A stretch of 64,000 nucleotides of DNA from Umboniibacter marinipuniceus (GCF_003688415.1 NZ_REFJ01000001.1:478645-542644), one strand, 5' to 3'; counted from the first letter of the stretch, positions 1-8,509 are shown. Notes: generated by a model from the letters alone, not told the origin. A program made the numbers and translations.

Positions 1-14
1 TTACCCCTAGTTTA

Positions 15-42
15 TTTACACGGCAACGAATATGGGTATACT
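15..42 (+). promoter_or_regulatory. Predicted sigma70 promoter for a structured RNA and the 116-aa gene
   Basis: A -35 element TTTACA (15-20) and a -10 element TATACT (37-42) are separated by 16 bases. Each hexamer differs from the sigma70 consensus at one position. The expected transcription start, about 7 bases after the -10 box, falls at 49-50, exactly where the outer helix of the downstream RNA fold begins. That coincidence supports both calls. Inferred from sequence only. Confidence 0.6.
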
Positions 43-48
43 GGACGG

Positions 49-175
49 AGCATCAAGAGAGGGCATGCCCTCGCCAACCTGCTTACCTGAGCAAGGTGGT
101 TACTCCTAACTGGGAGGATGTGACGCAATAGCGTAACCAAACAGGTTTCCTTGTAGCTCACTTTACTTGATGCGT
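49..175 (+). ncRNA. Candidate structured 5' leader or small RNA, family not recognised
   Basis: An outer helix pairs GCATCAAG (50-57) with CTTGATGC (166-173), eight perfect pairs closing about 108 bases. Inside are a self-complementary 14-mer (59-72) that can fold as a five-pair hairpin, a hairpin around 74-99 with one bulge, and a six-pair helix GGTTAC (98-103) with GTAACC (133-138) enclosing two small hairpins, CTCC with GGAG and ACGC with GCGT. The 98-99 bases are shared between two of these helices, so not all form at once. There is no U-tract directly after the outer helix, so an intrinsic-terminator switch is not evident; translation control of the next gene or an independent RNA is possible. 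I could not match it to riboswitch classes whose consensus I remember. Confidence 0.5.
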
Positions 176-200
176 TCTTATTAACTTTAGGAGCGTATAA

Positions 201-551
201 ATGTCAGTCACTAATCCTTCTCGAACTACCTTAGATAAGCCAATATCTAAGACTTTTCAGCCATATCTCTATTGGTCTGAGTGCATAGATGCTACGGTGT
301 CCGAGACGCCCTGGCGGCGTGGCGTGGTGCTATTTGAAAGTCAGCTTCGTCAGCCCCTTGGCAAGGATTTTCTCCACTTAAATAATGAACAACAGCGCCA
401 ACGTATCGCGAGAACACTTACAAAAATGCTGCCATGCGGTGAAGCAAAACGCTGGGGTAGGAACCGACTTATCGCCGTGATATCTCAGCAACACTATTGG
501 GCTCTGGACGTTTTTGGTGAGCGAAAGCTAGGTGAATATGAAGCGCAGTGA
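201..551 (+). CDS. Hypothetical protein, 116 aa, no recognised family
   Basis: A short soluble protein with no signal peptide or membrane segment. The ATG is preceded by AGGAG at good spacing, which supports a real gene. The middle (about residues 60-95) is rich in Arg, Lys and Gln and contains Cys79, so nucleic-acid binding is possible but unproven. It lies about 25 bases after the outer helix of the candidate RNA leader, and the predicted promoter at 15-42 would transcribe both. I do not recognise the family. It lacks the YxDD motif of a reverse transcriptase and the N-terminal features of IscB or TnpB proteins. Confidence 0.6.
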   Translation: MSVTNPSRTTLDKPISKTFQPYLYWSECIDATVSETPWRRGVVLFESQLRQPLGKDFLHLNNEQQRQRIARTLTKMLPCGEAKRWGRNRLIAVISQQHYWALDVFGERKLGEYEAQ

Positions 552-704
552 ACATGCCGCTGAAACGAAGTTTATGTGGTCCTATAGCAATCTCTGAGCC
601 CTAGCGAGAATGCGAGCCGCTGTTGCTAGGTTTCTTGAGGAGGCTGGGCTAGCTATGATAGTGTGACCAAGATAAGGAATATAGTTTTAGTATGGAGTTA
701 GATA

Positions 705-1946
705 ATGACAAGTATGATCGTGTTTGCAGCGATTCCAATCTTCTTTATTCTGATTGGCGTAGAATGGTGGTTAGACCATCGTAGTGGCAAACACTATATG
801 CCCTTTGCTGACGCCTTTGGCTCGCTGGCCCTTGGTGTTTGGAGTATCTCTACCAAAGTGATCTTAATCAGTATTGGCGGTTGGATATACTTGGATCTGC
901 TCAGTGGCGTAACCCTATTTTCGAGCATAGCGATGACACCACTGATGTGGCTGGTTGCCTTTGTGCTTTACGACTTCTGCTACTACTGGTTCCATCGTAT
1001 TAGTCATGAATGTAACTTCTTTTGGGCGAGTCATGTTGTTCATCATCAAAGCGAGGAGTACAACCTGACAACCGCCCTACGGCAGACAAGTAGCGGTCTA
1101 TTTGGTTTTCTCTTCTATTTCCCACTGTATATCATCGGCTTCAGTCCTAGTGTCATTGCTACGGTTGGCGCAATTAATCTCGTCTACCAATTCTGGGTTC
1201 ACACTCGCTATATTGATCGTTTGGGTTGGTTGGACCGCGTGTTTGTAACCCCGTCCAATCATCGGGTACATCATGGTCAGAATGATGTGTACATTGATAA
1301 GAATCATGGCGGAGTGTTGGTGGTTTGGGATAGGTTGTTTGGGACCTTCCAAGACGAAATACCTGGCTTGAAAATTGCGTATGGCGTTACGGTTCCTGTA
1401 AGGAGTCTCTCTCCGCTGGCGGCGAACCTACAGGTTTGGAAGCAGATGCTTCGTGACATCCCTAGGGCCGCAAACTGGCGAGAGGCATTTCGCCTGGTTT
1501 TTGGCAGGACTGGTTGGCGTTCTGAGTCAATGCAGGAAGACTTCCCACTAGCGAAAACGATGGCTCGCGGTGGAACGCTTTCTCGCTATCAGCCGTCAGT
1601 GGAAATGCCAATGATTGCCTATGCGGCCTTCCAACTTACGGTGTGTAGTCTTTTAGCAACCTTCTTCGCGCTGAATTCGGCCAGCTATAATGAGCCTACT
1701 CTTTGGTTGACCTGGTTGTTGATTAGCACTCCGCTGGTAACGTGCGCAAGACTGATGGAGAGACGAATCAATAGCTATCGCTGGGAGTGTTTGCGACTAC
1801 TAGTGTCTGTGATGGTAGTGCTGGCGTTACCACTCAGTCTCCACATTCACTTGCTCCTAAGCTATCTCATAATAAATTGTCTGGCATTGGCACTACTCGG
1901 CCACACAATGCGTGGTTCCGAGCAGTACCCATCTAGCTCTAGCTAA
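705..1946 (+). CDS. Sterol desaturase / fatty acid hydroxylase family membrane protein
   Basis: A di-iron membrane oxygenase of the fatty acid hydroxylase superfamily. The three histidine boxes are visible: HRISH (97-101), HVVHH (110-114) and HRVHH (186-190), plus His166. Hydrophobic segments lie before and after the boxes, and an extra hydrophobic C-terminal part (about 300-410) makes it longer than minimal members; this layout recalls alkylglycerol-monooxygenase-like proteins. The substrate is probably a lipid or sterol-like molecule but cannot be told from sequence. ATG with GGAG eight bases upstream. Its last 8 bases overlap the end of the convergent antiporter gene. Confidence 0.88.
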   Translation: MTSMIVFAAIPIFFILIGVEWWLDHRSGKHYMPFADAFGSLALGVWSISTKVILISIGGWIYLDLLSGVTLFSSIAMTPLMWLVAFVLYDFCYYWFHRISHECNFFWASHVVHHQSEEYNLTTALRQTSSGLFGFLFYFPLYIIGFSPSVIATVGAINLVYQFWVHTRYIDRLGWLDRVFVTPSNHRVHHGQNDVYIDKNHGGVLVVWDRLFGTFQDEIPGLKIAYGVTVPVRSLSPLAANLQVWKQMLRDIPRAANWREAFRLVFGRTGWRSESMQEDFPLAKTMARGGTLSRYQPSVEMPMIAYAAFQLTVCSLLATFFALNSASYNEPTLWLTWLLISTPLVTCARLMERRINSYRWECLRLLVSVMVVLALPLSLHIHLLLSYLIINCLALALLGHTMRGSEQYPSSSS

Positions 1947-3297
1947 TCACTAGGAAACCAAGCGCGGAAATACCTGCCGCAATTAACGCGTAAGGAAGCT
2001 GGGTAATAGCATGGTCATAACTGCTGCAGCCTGCTCCCTGGGCCGTTAAGACGGTAGAGTCGCTATAGAAACATGCCTGACTACCAAAACCGCTTGCTGA
2101 AAAGAGTGCCCCGGCAACAAGGTAGATGTTGACGTCTAAGGCCTCGGCTAACGGAAAAACAACCGGAATCGCCAAGCCAAAGACACCCCAATTCGATCCG
2201 GTGGTGAAGGAAATGAAGGCCATGGTGATGAACGTCACAATAGGCAGCATCTTGGCGCTCATCAACGGCGAGACAGTCTCAATGACGAAAGCGGTGAATC
2301 CTAAAGCATTATTTGCCTCAATGAGTGTGAAGACGGAAATAAGGATAGTTAGCACTGGCAGCATGGTCTTAAGGCCCGCGATAACACTGTCACACATCTC
2401 GCTGGGTTTGAGTGCTCCCATTATCCAATATTGAAGAAATGTAATCAGGATGCCGGCGATCACGCCAATTAGGAGGTCAATATCAAACCAGATGGTAAAA
2501 CCTATCAATACTAAAATTGGCACAAAGAATAGGCTGATGCTTGGTGAATCATTGGTTCCTGCTTCATAGGGGTCGTCGAGTTCAATATGCTCGCTGCCCG
2601 GCGGGATGACCTGTCCAGTCCGCTCGGCGCGTTCCTCAGCCAACTTCATTTTTCCAAGCAAGGGGATGACGCCGGTAATGACGAGCGGCACCATCACTAC
2701 GGCAACAAATGGGTAGAACATATAGGGAATGGACTGGATGAATATGTTTATACCTTCTCCGTCCGCTGCAACCCCATTACTTTCTAGCAGGCTAGCAAAA
2801 TAGACTGCCCACGTGGAGATGGGAATAATCAGGCAAATCGGCGCTGCGGTGGAATCTACAACGTAACTCAGCATTTCTCGAGAGGTCTTGTGACTGTCTG
2901 TGACCTTCTTCATTGATGAACTCACAGTGAGTGAGTTGAGGTAGTCATCAAGGAAAATGACGAGACCTAGCAACCAAGTCCACAATAATGATCCCTGTTT
3001 AGTGGTTACCCGCTTGGTGACCATATTGCCGAATGCCTGAGCACCTCCTGCGCGAACGAGCAGAGCGATGAAGCTACCGTAGAGTCCACAGACCAATAGA
3101 ACCCAGCCAGTGTCTTCGGCCTGCATAACATTCAATACAGCGGTTGAAATTGACGGTAGGAAGTTAATACCATCAATGAGAATGAATGCAGCAATAACGC
3201 CGCAAATTACCGCGGCAATCGTCCTACGAGTGATAATGGCAATGATTAATACGATGGCTGTGGGGATTAGGCTGAGGATGCCAAAGTGCTCGGTCAT
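1939..3297 (-). CDS. NhaC-family Na+/H+ antiporter
   Basis: A 452-residue inner-membrane protein with about 11-12 hydrophobic segments, resembling NhaC-type antiporters and ion transporters of the same superfamily. Supporting motifs are the FLDDYLNSL stretch near residue 115, the DSTAAPICLIIP stretch near 149, and a GSNWG helix near residue 368, the family's conserved G-x-x-W pattern. It would exchange Na+ for H+, or an amino-acid-like solute. AAGGAAAGG precedes the ATG. The leader just upstream contains a long 9-bp tandem repeat. It has a paralogue at 30055-31440 in this window. It may serve the neighbouring amine-catabolism genes, but no operator palindrome was found before it. Confidence 0.85.
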   Translation of the reverse strand: MTEHFGILSLIPTAIVLIIAIITRRTIAAVICGVIAAFILIDGINFLPSISTAVLNVMQAEDTGWVLLVCGLYGSFIALLVRAGGAQAFGNMVTKRVTTKQGSLLWTWLLGLVIFLDDYLNSLTVSSSMKKVTDSHKTSREMLSYVVDSTAAPICLIIPISTWAVYFASLLESNGVAADGEGINIFIQSIPYMFYPFVAVVMVPLVITGVIPLLGKMKLAEERAERTGQVIPPGSEHIELDDPYEAGTNDSPSISLFFVPILVLIGFTIWFDIDLLIGVIAGILITFLQYWIMGALKPSEMCDSVIAGLKTMLPVLTILISVFTLIEANNALGFTAFVIETVSPLMSAKMLPIVTFITMAFISFTTGSNWGVFGLAIPVVFPLAEALDVNIYLVAGALFSASGFGSQACFYSDSTVLTAQGAGCSSYDHAITQLPYALIAAGISALGFLVIS

Positions 3298-3327
3298 AGC
3301 TTGTTTATCCTTTCCTTGTGAATAAGC

Positions 3328-3432
3328 TCTTGTTGTTCTTGTTGTTCTTGTTGTTCTTGTTGTTCTTGTTGTTCTTGTTGTTCTTGTTGTTCTTGTTGTT
3401 CTTGTTGTTCTTGTTGTTGTTCTTGTTGTTCT
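3328..3432. repeat. Tandem repeat, 11 copies of TCTTGTTGT
   Basis: Ten exact, contiguous copies of the 9-bp unit TCTTGTTGT run from 3328 to 3417; a 3-base TGT insertion follows, then one more copy (3421-3429) and a fragment. The array begins about 31 bases before the start codon of the minus-strand antiporter gene, so on that strand its leader or promoter region holds repeated ACAACAAGA. It contains no ORF of note. Copy-number change by slippage would alter promoter or leader spacing. Confidence 0.95.
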
Positions 3433-3474
3433 ATCACTAGCACGAAGATCAATAATTCGCTGCCAGCAGATACA

Positions 3475-3501
3475 AAAACACCGGCGTTTAGCCGGTGTTT
3501 T
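3475..3501. terminator. Bidirectional intrinsic terminator after the aminotransferase gene
   Basis: A perfect 11-bp inverted repeat (AAAACACCGGC at 3475-3485, GCCGGTGTTTT at 3491-3501) with a 5-base loop. On the minus strand it directly follows the aminotransferase stop and ends in a T run; the plus strand also has a T run. Confidence 0.9.
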
Positions 3502-3516
3502 GATTGCTCGAAGTGC

Positions 3517-4890
3517 TTACGCGAAATCGCGTTTCAGCTGCTCGTGTGCTTCGTCGAGCGCTTTCATTGCTTTCTGAATCAACTCGTCAATCTGAGCCTT
3601 AGTAATCACCAGCGGTGGTGCAACAAGCATAATATCACCCGTAGCACGCATTACTAGGTCATTATTCAATGACGCCTGACGACAAGCACCGCCAGCTTCG
3701 CCATCCGATCCCCAGCGAGCGCGAGTTTTCTTGTCTTTAACTAACTCAATTGCGCCAACAAGCCCAACTGAGCGAACTTCACCTACAAGTGGGTGTTCCG
3801 CTACGACTGCCAACTTCTCGGCGAGGTAAGGGCCAAGTTCTTTCTCAACGTTCTCCACGATGTTTTCATCGCGCATTACTTTTAACGTTGCTAATGCTGC
3901 GGCTGCGGCAGCAGGGTGACCTGAGTAAGTGAAACCGTGGTTGAAGTCACCGCCCTGAGTTTTTAGTACGTCAGTTACTTTGTCGCCAACTAATACTCCG
4001 CCTAGTGGCTGGTAGCCGTTAGTCACCGCTTTGGCAAAGTTAATCATGTCTGGCTTAGTACCGTAGTAGTCACAACCGAACATTTTGCCGGTACGACCAA
4101 AGCCGAAGATCACTTCATCTGAGATGAACAGGATATCGTACTTATTAAGGATTTCTTGAACCGCAGGCCAGTAGGTTGAAGGTGGGATGATGACGCCGCC
4201 AGCACCTTGAATAGGTTCTGCGATGAAGGCGCCAACTGTTTCCGGACCCAACTCTAAAATCTTGTCTTCGAGTGACTTAGCCGCCTTTAGACCAAACTCT
4301 TCAGGCGTCATATTGCCGCCTTCGTCGAACCAGTAAGGCTGATCTACGTGGTGGATGTTTCCTAGCGTGTTGAACTGCTTATGCATGTAGCCCATGCCGC
4401 CCAAGCTAGCCGCGGCAACGGTCGAACCATGGTAGGCATTCTTACGAGCAATGATATTGCACTTTTCAGGCTGACCTTTAAGGTCCCAGTAACGGTTTAC
4501 AAGACGAATAACCGTATCATTGCCTTCCGAACCAGAGTTAGTAAAGAAAACGTTGTTAATGTGCGCCGGGGCAAGGTCAGTCAACTCTTTTGAAAGTTGA
4601 ATCGCTGGAGGGTGTGAGCACTGGAAGAAGTTGTTGTAGTAAGGCAGTTCAGCCATTTGCTTTGCAACCGCTTCAACGATAGATGGCTGAGAGTAGCCAA
4701 GGTTGCAGCACCATAGGCCGGACATACCATCAAGTAGCTTCTGGCCTTCGTCCGTGTAGATGTATACATTCTCTGCCTTAGTGACAATTCGCGTACCGCG
4801 CTCTTTAAGGTCTTTAAAGTCAGTAAATGGGTGAAGGTGATGCTCACCATCTATTGCTTTGAGTTCAGCAGAGTTCATTGGCTTGTTCAT
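3517..4890 (-). CDS. Class III omega-aminotransferase, SpuC-like (polyamine/amine:pyruvate)
   Basis: A PLP-dependent class III aminotransferase of the length usual for putrescine:pyruvate and omega-amine transaminases (457 aa). Visible are the phosphate-binding NSGSEG (118-123), Asp258 in the ISDEV segment, and the Schiff-base lysine Lys287 in NFAKAVTNG. The likely reaction moves a terminal amino group from an amine or polyamine to pyruvate. It is transcribed alone, ends at a strong terminator and lies just downstream of the GntR regulator gene on the same strand. Two TGTGATCACA palindromes sit in the gap between them, with a perfect TTGACA (minus strand, 4987-4982) lying between the two. Preferring putrescine or a related amine is inference from the family and the nearby ureohydrolase. 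Confidence 0.88.
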   Translation of the reverse strand: MNKPMNSAELKAIDGEHHLHPFTDFKDLKERGTRIVTKAENVYIYTDEGQKLLDGMSGLWCCNLGYSQPSIVEAVAKQMAELPYYNNFFQCSHPPAIQLSKELTDLAPAHINNVFFTNSGSEGNDTVIRLVNRYWDLKGQPEKCNIIARKNAYHGSTVAAASLGGMGYMHKQFNTLGNIHHVDQPYWFDEGGNMTPEEFGLKAAKSLEDKILELGPETVGAFIAEPIQGAGGVIIPPSTYWPAVQEILNKYDILFISDEVIFGFGRTGKMFGCDYYGTKPDMINFAKAVTNGYQPLGGVLVGDKVTDVLKTQGGDFNHGFTYSGHPAAAAAALATLKVMRDENIVENVEKELGPYLAEKLAVVAEHPLVGEVRSVGLVGAIELVKDKKTRARWGSDGEAGGACRQASLNNDLVMRATGDIMLVAPPLVITKAQIDELIQKAMKALDEAHEQLKRDFA

Positions 4891-4956
4891 AAATATAAAT
4901 CCCAGTTAGTGTGGAGAATCTCTGTGGATTCTGCTCATCGATTTTCAAAAACGATT

Positions 4957-4970
4957 AATGTGATCACATT
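4957..4970. promoter_or_regulatory. Operator-like palindrome 1 before the aminotransferase
   Basis: Perfect 14-bp palindrome AATGTGATCACATT, about 67 bases upstream of the aminotransferase start, on the start-codon side of the TTGACA at 4987-4982, where a repressor would block transcription. One of five exact TGTGATCACA cores in the 3.5-14.2 kb block. Confidence 0.8.
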
Positions 4971-5000
4971 TTCAATTGTGGTGTCAAGATAAATGCGATG

Positions 5001-5014
5001 AATGTGATCACAAT
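5001..5014. promoter_or_regulatory. Operator-like palindrome 2 before the aminotransferase
   Basis: The core TGTGATCACA (5003-5012) lies just after the gntR stop codon and upstream of the aminotransferase -35 element. Its centre is 44 bp from that of palindrome 1, close to four helical turns, which would allow two dimers on the same DNA face to interact. Confidence 0.78.
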
Positions 5015-5018
5015 TCGG

Positions 5019-5696
5019 CTAATTGGAGACTTCCCAGCCCATCATTTCCTGCTGAATCCGCACTCCATCTAGAATGTCGTCTTGAATTAAATGTTTAAGG
5101 CGGGTGCCGTTCTGTTTGCGGATAGCTTCTAAAATCTCCAGATGTTTATCTTCTGACTCATCGAAGTCGCCTTCCTCAGCAAAGCGATTACTAATCATTC
5201 TCATGAATGGGGCGATTTGTAGCCAGAGACTTTCTATTAACGGAAGGATTACCTCGAGCCCACTGTAACTGTATAGCTGACGATGAAATTCAAAGTTGAG
5301 GTAAATATAGTTTTCGACATCTCTGTCAGCGATAGCACGGTTATGGAGCGTATTGATAGTCTCCAGTTTTTCCATTGCTTGCGCATCGATGTTGGGCATG
5401 GCTTTTTCAGCGGCGAAGGACTCGAGTGTGAAACGAGTAATGTAAATTTCCTCGAGCCGTGTTTCGCTCATGGTTGGTACGGCAATGCGACGATTGTCTA
5501 ATAGCTGCAAGGCACGTTCGGCAGTGAGGCGACGCAAGGATTCACGCACAGGCATCAAACTCACATCGAGCATTTCTGCTACCCCGCGCAGTGTCACGCT
5601 ATTACCAGGCTGAAACTTCCCTCTAAGAATGGCTTCGCGCAGCTCGAAGTAAACGGCTTCCTGTTGTGTTTTAAAACGGGGGCGTTCGTTGGACAT
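5019..5696 (-). CDS. GntR-family transcriptional regulator, FadR/FCD subgroup
   Basis: A one-component DNA-binding regulator. The N-terminal winged helix-turn-helix (about residues 10-70) has the GntR pattern, with a leading helix EAVYFELREAILRG, then VTLRGVAEMLDVSLMPVRESLRRL. The C-terminal all-helical part (about 80-210) fits the FCD ligand-binding domain. The ATG at 5696 has GAGG nine bases upstream and is preferred over an in-frame TTG at 5714. It probably senses a carboxylate or amine-related metabolite and represses the surrounding genes. A degenerate operator at 5738-5747 suggests autoregulation. FadR-type GntR operators commonly contain GT-Nx-AC, which TGTGATCACA fits. That it binds these sites is inference. 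Confidence 0.88.
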   Translation of the reverse strand: MSNERPRFKTQQEAVYFELREAILRGKFQPGNSVTLRGVAEMLDVSLMPVRESLRRLTAERALQLLDNRRIAVPTMSETRLEEIYITRFTLESFAAEKAMPNIDAQAMEKLETINTLHNRAIADRDVENYIYLNFEFHRQLYSYSGLEVILPLIESLWLQIAPFMRMISNRFAEEGDFDESEDKHLEILEAIRKQNGTRLKHLIQDDILDGVRIQQEMMGWEVSN

Positions 5697-5737
5697 CGTG
5701 TCTGGCCTCGTCAATTAAATTTTTATTATTCAACGAT

Positions 5738-5747
5738 AGTGATCAAA
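5738..5747. promoter_or_regulatory. Degenerate operator before the gntR gene
   Basis: AGTGATCAAA matches TGTGATCACA at 8 of 10 positions and lies 42-51 bases upstream of the gntR ATG. It is a plausible autoregulatory site but weak: matches this poor are expected by chance. Confidence 0.35.
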
Positions 5748-5862
5748 TGTTAGTAAATTGTCCAGTGTACAAAAAAAATTTATTAGCCTGCGTTGAGGGT
5801 GTAACGCATGTAAGACGCTCCCTATAGTGTTATAAGTGGTTCTCACTAAGATGTGCTCGTAG

Positions 5863-5891
5863 TTGACACGGAAATCATAGCGCTTTATAAA
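5863..5891 (+). promoter_or_regulatory. Strong sigma70 promoter of the TonB receptor gene
   Basis: A consensus -35 TTGACA (5863-5868), a 17-base spacer and a -10 TATAAA (5886-5891) with one mismatch. The expected start is near 5898, giving a leader of about 135 bases. The palindrome at 5906-5919 lies about 15 bases downstream of that start, a position typical of repression. Confidence 0.75.
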
Positions 5892-5905
5892 GGATTTACC
5901 TGTTT

Positions 5906-5919
5906 ATTGTGATCACATT
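5906..5919. promoter_or_regulatory. Operator-like palindrome before the TonB receptor
   Basis: ATTGTGATCACATT contains the exact core TGTGATCACA (5908-5917) just downstream of a near-consensus promoter. It shares the core with the sites before the aminotransferase, amidohydrolase and SGNH esterase genes. Confidence 0.8.
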
Positions 5920-6032
5920 GGTTACAGGGCGGCATGGAAAGAGAGTTCTCTCTTCGGAGGGGTGAAATGGAGTCCGCAAACTCATCAAAATTAGAAAAAT
6001 ATTTAGTTTGTTGAATGTTGAAGGGAAGTAAA

Positions 6033-8357
6033 ATGACGTTTAATTATAATAAGTTGTCAGCTGCTGTATTGGCTGTAGTAGGATCGGTAGCGTTAAGCTC
6101 GGGTGCTCAAGCACAAGGTCCTGAAATTGAAGAAGTACTCGTAACGGCACAGAAACGTGAGCAGACGCTACAGGACATCCCCGTAGCAGTATCTGCATTC
6201 GGTGGCGATTTCATGAAGAAGGCGAACATCACTGACGTTCGTGGTCTTGTTGATTTCACACCTGGTTTCAGTGGTCGTACTGAGGACAGCTTCACTGATG
6301 CGCTAGCGATGCGTGGCGTTGTAACGAACGATTTCGGTATTGGTGGTGATCCATCAGTAGCGGTATTCCAAGATGGCGTTTGGGCTGGCCGTACCGGTGG
6401 TGTTCAGATGTCGTTTTACGATATTTCACGTGCTGAAGTTGTAAAAGGTCCTCAGGGTACGCTATTTGGTCGTAACGCAATTGCCGGTGCAGTAGAAATT
6501 ATTACCAATAAGCCAACCGACGAATTTGAAGCTAGCGTTGATTTCACGCTTGCTCAGTACAATCACCTTGAAGGTACCGCAACGATCAACCAGCCGTTGA
6601 CCGACAACCTTTACTTCCGTGCCAGCGTGTACGGTATGAAAAACGACGGTTATCTTGAGAACGTGCAAGGTGGAGACGATTTAGGTTTCCATGATAACAA
6701 GTCTGCTCGTTTGGCAATGCGTTACGTTGATGATTTCGTTGACGCGACCTTAATGTATCAAACCGAAAGCCGTGATCAGGATCCATCAGTATACTGGAAT
6801 CCAGACGCTGGCCTACCTACCGATAAGGTTGATATCGACCTGAAAGGTGGTGAGGGTTTCGACACTGCTGATATCGATTTAATCACATTACACGCAGATT
6901 TCGCCTTGAGTGAAGCGCTAACGCTTAGCTCTATTACCGCGTACAAGACTTACGACTTTGATTACCTCGAAGACTATGACGCCGGTCCTGAGTTAGTGAA
7001 CAACTACCGTCAAAAGAACGACGTAGAATACACTAGCCAAGAGTTCCGTCTAACCTTCGCAGACGATGGCCCACTCTCTGGTTTTGCGGGTATCTCTGCA
7101 TACCAAGAAGACATTGATGGCTTCTTTGAGTACATCTATGACGAAGACGCAATGTGTCGCGCTATTGCGATGACCGATGCAGGTGATTTTGATTCGTCAC
7201 TCGGCCCTGTTACCGACTGTTCTTCGCCTGGTTTTGCGGACTACTGGGGTGAGCAAATTGATCCTGCGGATCAAGTGATGGGCAAAGCTGAGCAGAGCTA
7301 TGTAGATGTCGCGAACTCGGGTTACGCTGTCTACGGTGACTTGACCTACTCTGTAACCGAACGTCTTGATATCACCGCTGGTGCTCGCTATACGCTCGAC
7401 AAGAAAGAAATGATGAATGAAGTTCTTGATAGTGGCGGTGCACTTTACAACCACTTCAACTATGAGTTCATGACTGACGGAGCGCTCTCAAACGAAGCAG
7501 AATGGAGTGAGTTCACGCCGCGTATCGCAATGAACTATGACATCAATGATGATGTTGCGTTGTATGCAAATGCTGCGAAAGGCTACAAGTCTGGCGGCTT
7601 CGCATCATTCGGTTTCGAAATCTTCGGTAACGATCTTGATGGTGATGACTATGTGTTGAGCCCAGGCGAAGCCGTCCCGATGCAGTTTGAGCCTGAGACA
7701 GTAATGAGCTACGAAGTTGGTATGAAGACGCGTCTTCTTGACAACTCTATGCAGTTCAACGTTGCCTTGTTCACTTACACCTACGATGACCTTCAGCTTG
7801 CTTACTTCGACGAAGGTTCTACTCAGGTTGCGAACGTTGGTGAAGCAACGGGCGCAGGTCTTGAAATGGATCTACGTTACTTGCCAAGCGAGAACTGGGA
7901 TATCTTCCTTGCCGGTGCTTACTTGAGCACGGAGATTACTGAAGACGAAGATATGGTCAACGTTGGTGCCTGTGGCGGTTGTGAAGGTAATACGCTTCCG
8001 TTCGCGCCTGAGCTAAGTGCGTCGGCAATTGTGACCTATCTTCAGCCGCTTTCTAACGGTGACATGTTCTTCACTACTGAAGTGATCTATCAGAGCGAAA
8101 TGTTCGGCGGACCAGACAACTTCGAATCCGTTGCCGTTCAGCCTTGGACAGAAGTTGCTTTCCGTTTAGGTTACGATAGCAATAGCGATTGGAACGTAGC
8201 ACTGTTCGTTGAGAACGTCACTGACGAGACTTACTTCGAGCGTGGCTGGGAGAACGCGGACGAAAACAACGAGTATGGCTACGGTCTTCCTAACGCGTAC
8301 GTATGGCCTTCCAAGCCACGTACTGTAGGCGTTAGCTTCGGTATGTCGTTCAACTAA
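6033..8357 (+). CDS. TonB-dependent outer-membrane receptor
   Basis: A gated beta-barrel receptor importing a scarce ligand with energy from TonB-ExbB-ExbD. An N-terminal signal peptide (about 1-27, ending in AQA) is followed by the EEVLVTAQKRE motif, the plug domain and a long barrel ending in Phe-Asn. The plug contains the conserved KGPQGTLFGRNA stretch. The start at 6033 (MTFNYN) is chosen because GAAGGGA lies just upstream; an ATG 18 bases earlier has none. The ligand cannot be read from sequence. Shared operators with aminotransferase and amidohydrolase genes suggest an amine-, peptide- or guanidino-containing compound. An intrinsic terminator follows. Confidence 0.92.
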   Translation: MTFNYNKLSAAVLAVVGSVALSSGAQAQGPEIEEVLVTAQKREQTLQDIPVAVSAFGGDFMKKANITDVRGLVDFTPGFSGRTEDSFTDALAMRGVVTNDFGIGGDPSVAVFQDGVWAGRTGGVQMSFYDISRAEVVKGPQGTLFGRNAIAGAVEIITNKPTDEFEASVDFTLAQYNHLEGTATINQPLTDNLYFRASVYGMKNDGYLENVQGGDDLGFHDNKSARLAMRYVDDFVDATLMYQTESRDQDPSVYWNPDAGLPTDKVDIDLKGGEGFDTADIDLITLHADFALSEALTLSSITAYKTYDFDYLEDYDAGPELVNNYRQKNDVEYTSQEFRLTFADDGPLSGFAGISAYQEDIDGFFEYIYDEDAMCRAIAMTDAGDFDSSLGPVTDCSSPGFADYWGEQIDPADQVMGKAEQSYVDVANSGYAVYGDLTYSVTERLDITAGARYTLDKKEMMNEVLDSGGALYNHFNYEFMTDGALSNEAEWSEFTPRIAMNYDINDDVALYANAAKGYKSGGFASFGFEIFGNDLDGDDYVLSPGEAVPMQFEPETVMSYEVGMKTRLLDNSMQFNVALFTYTYDDLQLAYFDEGSTQVANVGEATGAGLEMDLRYLPSENWDIFLAGAYLSTEITEDEDMVNVGACGGCEGNTLPFAPELSASAIVTYLQPLSNGDMFFTTEVIYQSEMFGGPDNFESVAVQPWTEVAFRLGYDSNSDWNVALFVENVTDETYFERGWENADENNEYGYGLPNAYVWPSKPRTVGVSFGMSFN

Positions 8358-8509
8358 AGAGATTGTTTGCGTTACGCGCAGCTAAGCGTTGAGTCTTAAT
8401 TCAGTTTGGTACCTTTTGAGTACCGTTAATTAAGGCTCATCGATTTCAGTGCTTATCGTCAAATCATTCACTTTAAAGGTAATCAGGGAACTTCCCTGAG
8501 TGCTTTGAG

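Noticed and set aside
49-551. Retron or IscB/OMEGA-type RNA plus protein
   Set aside because: The closing 8-bp repeat recalls retron ends and the RNA-before-gene order recalls HEARO, but the 116-aa protein has no reverse-transcriptase or IscB/TnpB motif.
1098-1352. 84-codon minus-strand frame inside the sterol desaturase gene
   Set aside because: Antisense shadow of a clear His-box gene.
3328-3432. CRISPR array
   Set aside because: Units are 9 bp without spacers, so it is a simple tandem repeat.
4957-5919. CRP sites
   Set aside because: CRP sites have a six-base spacer between TGTGA and TCACA; here the half-sites overlap with no spacer.
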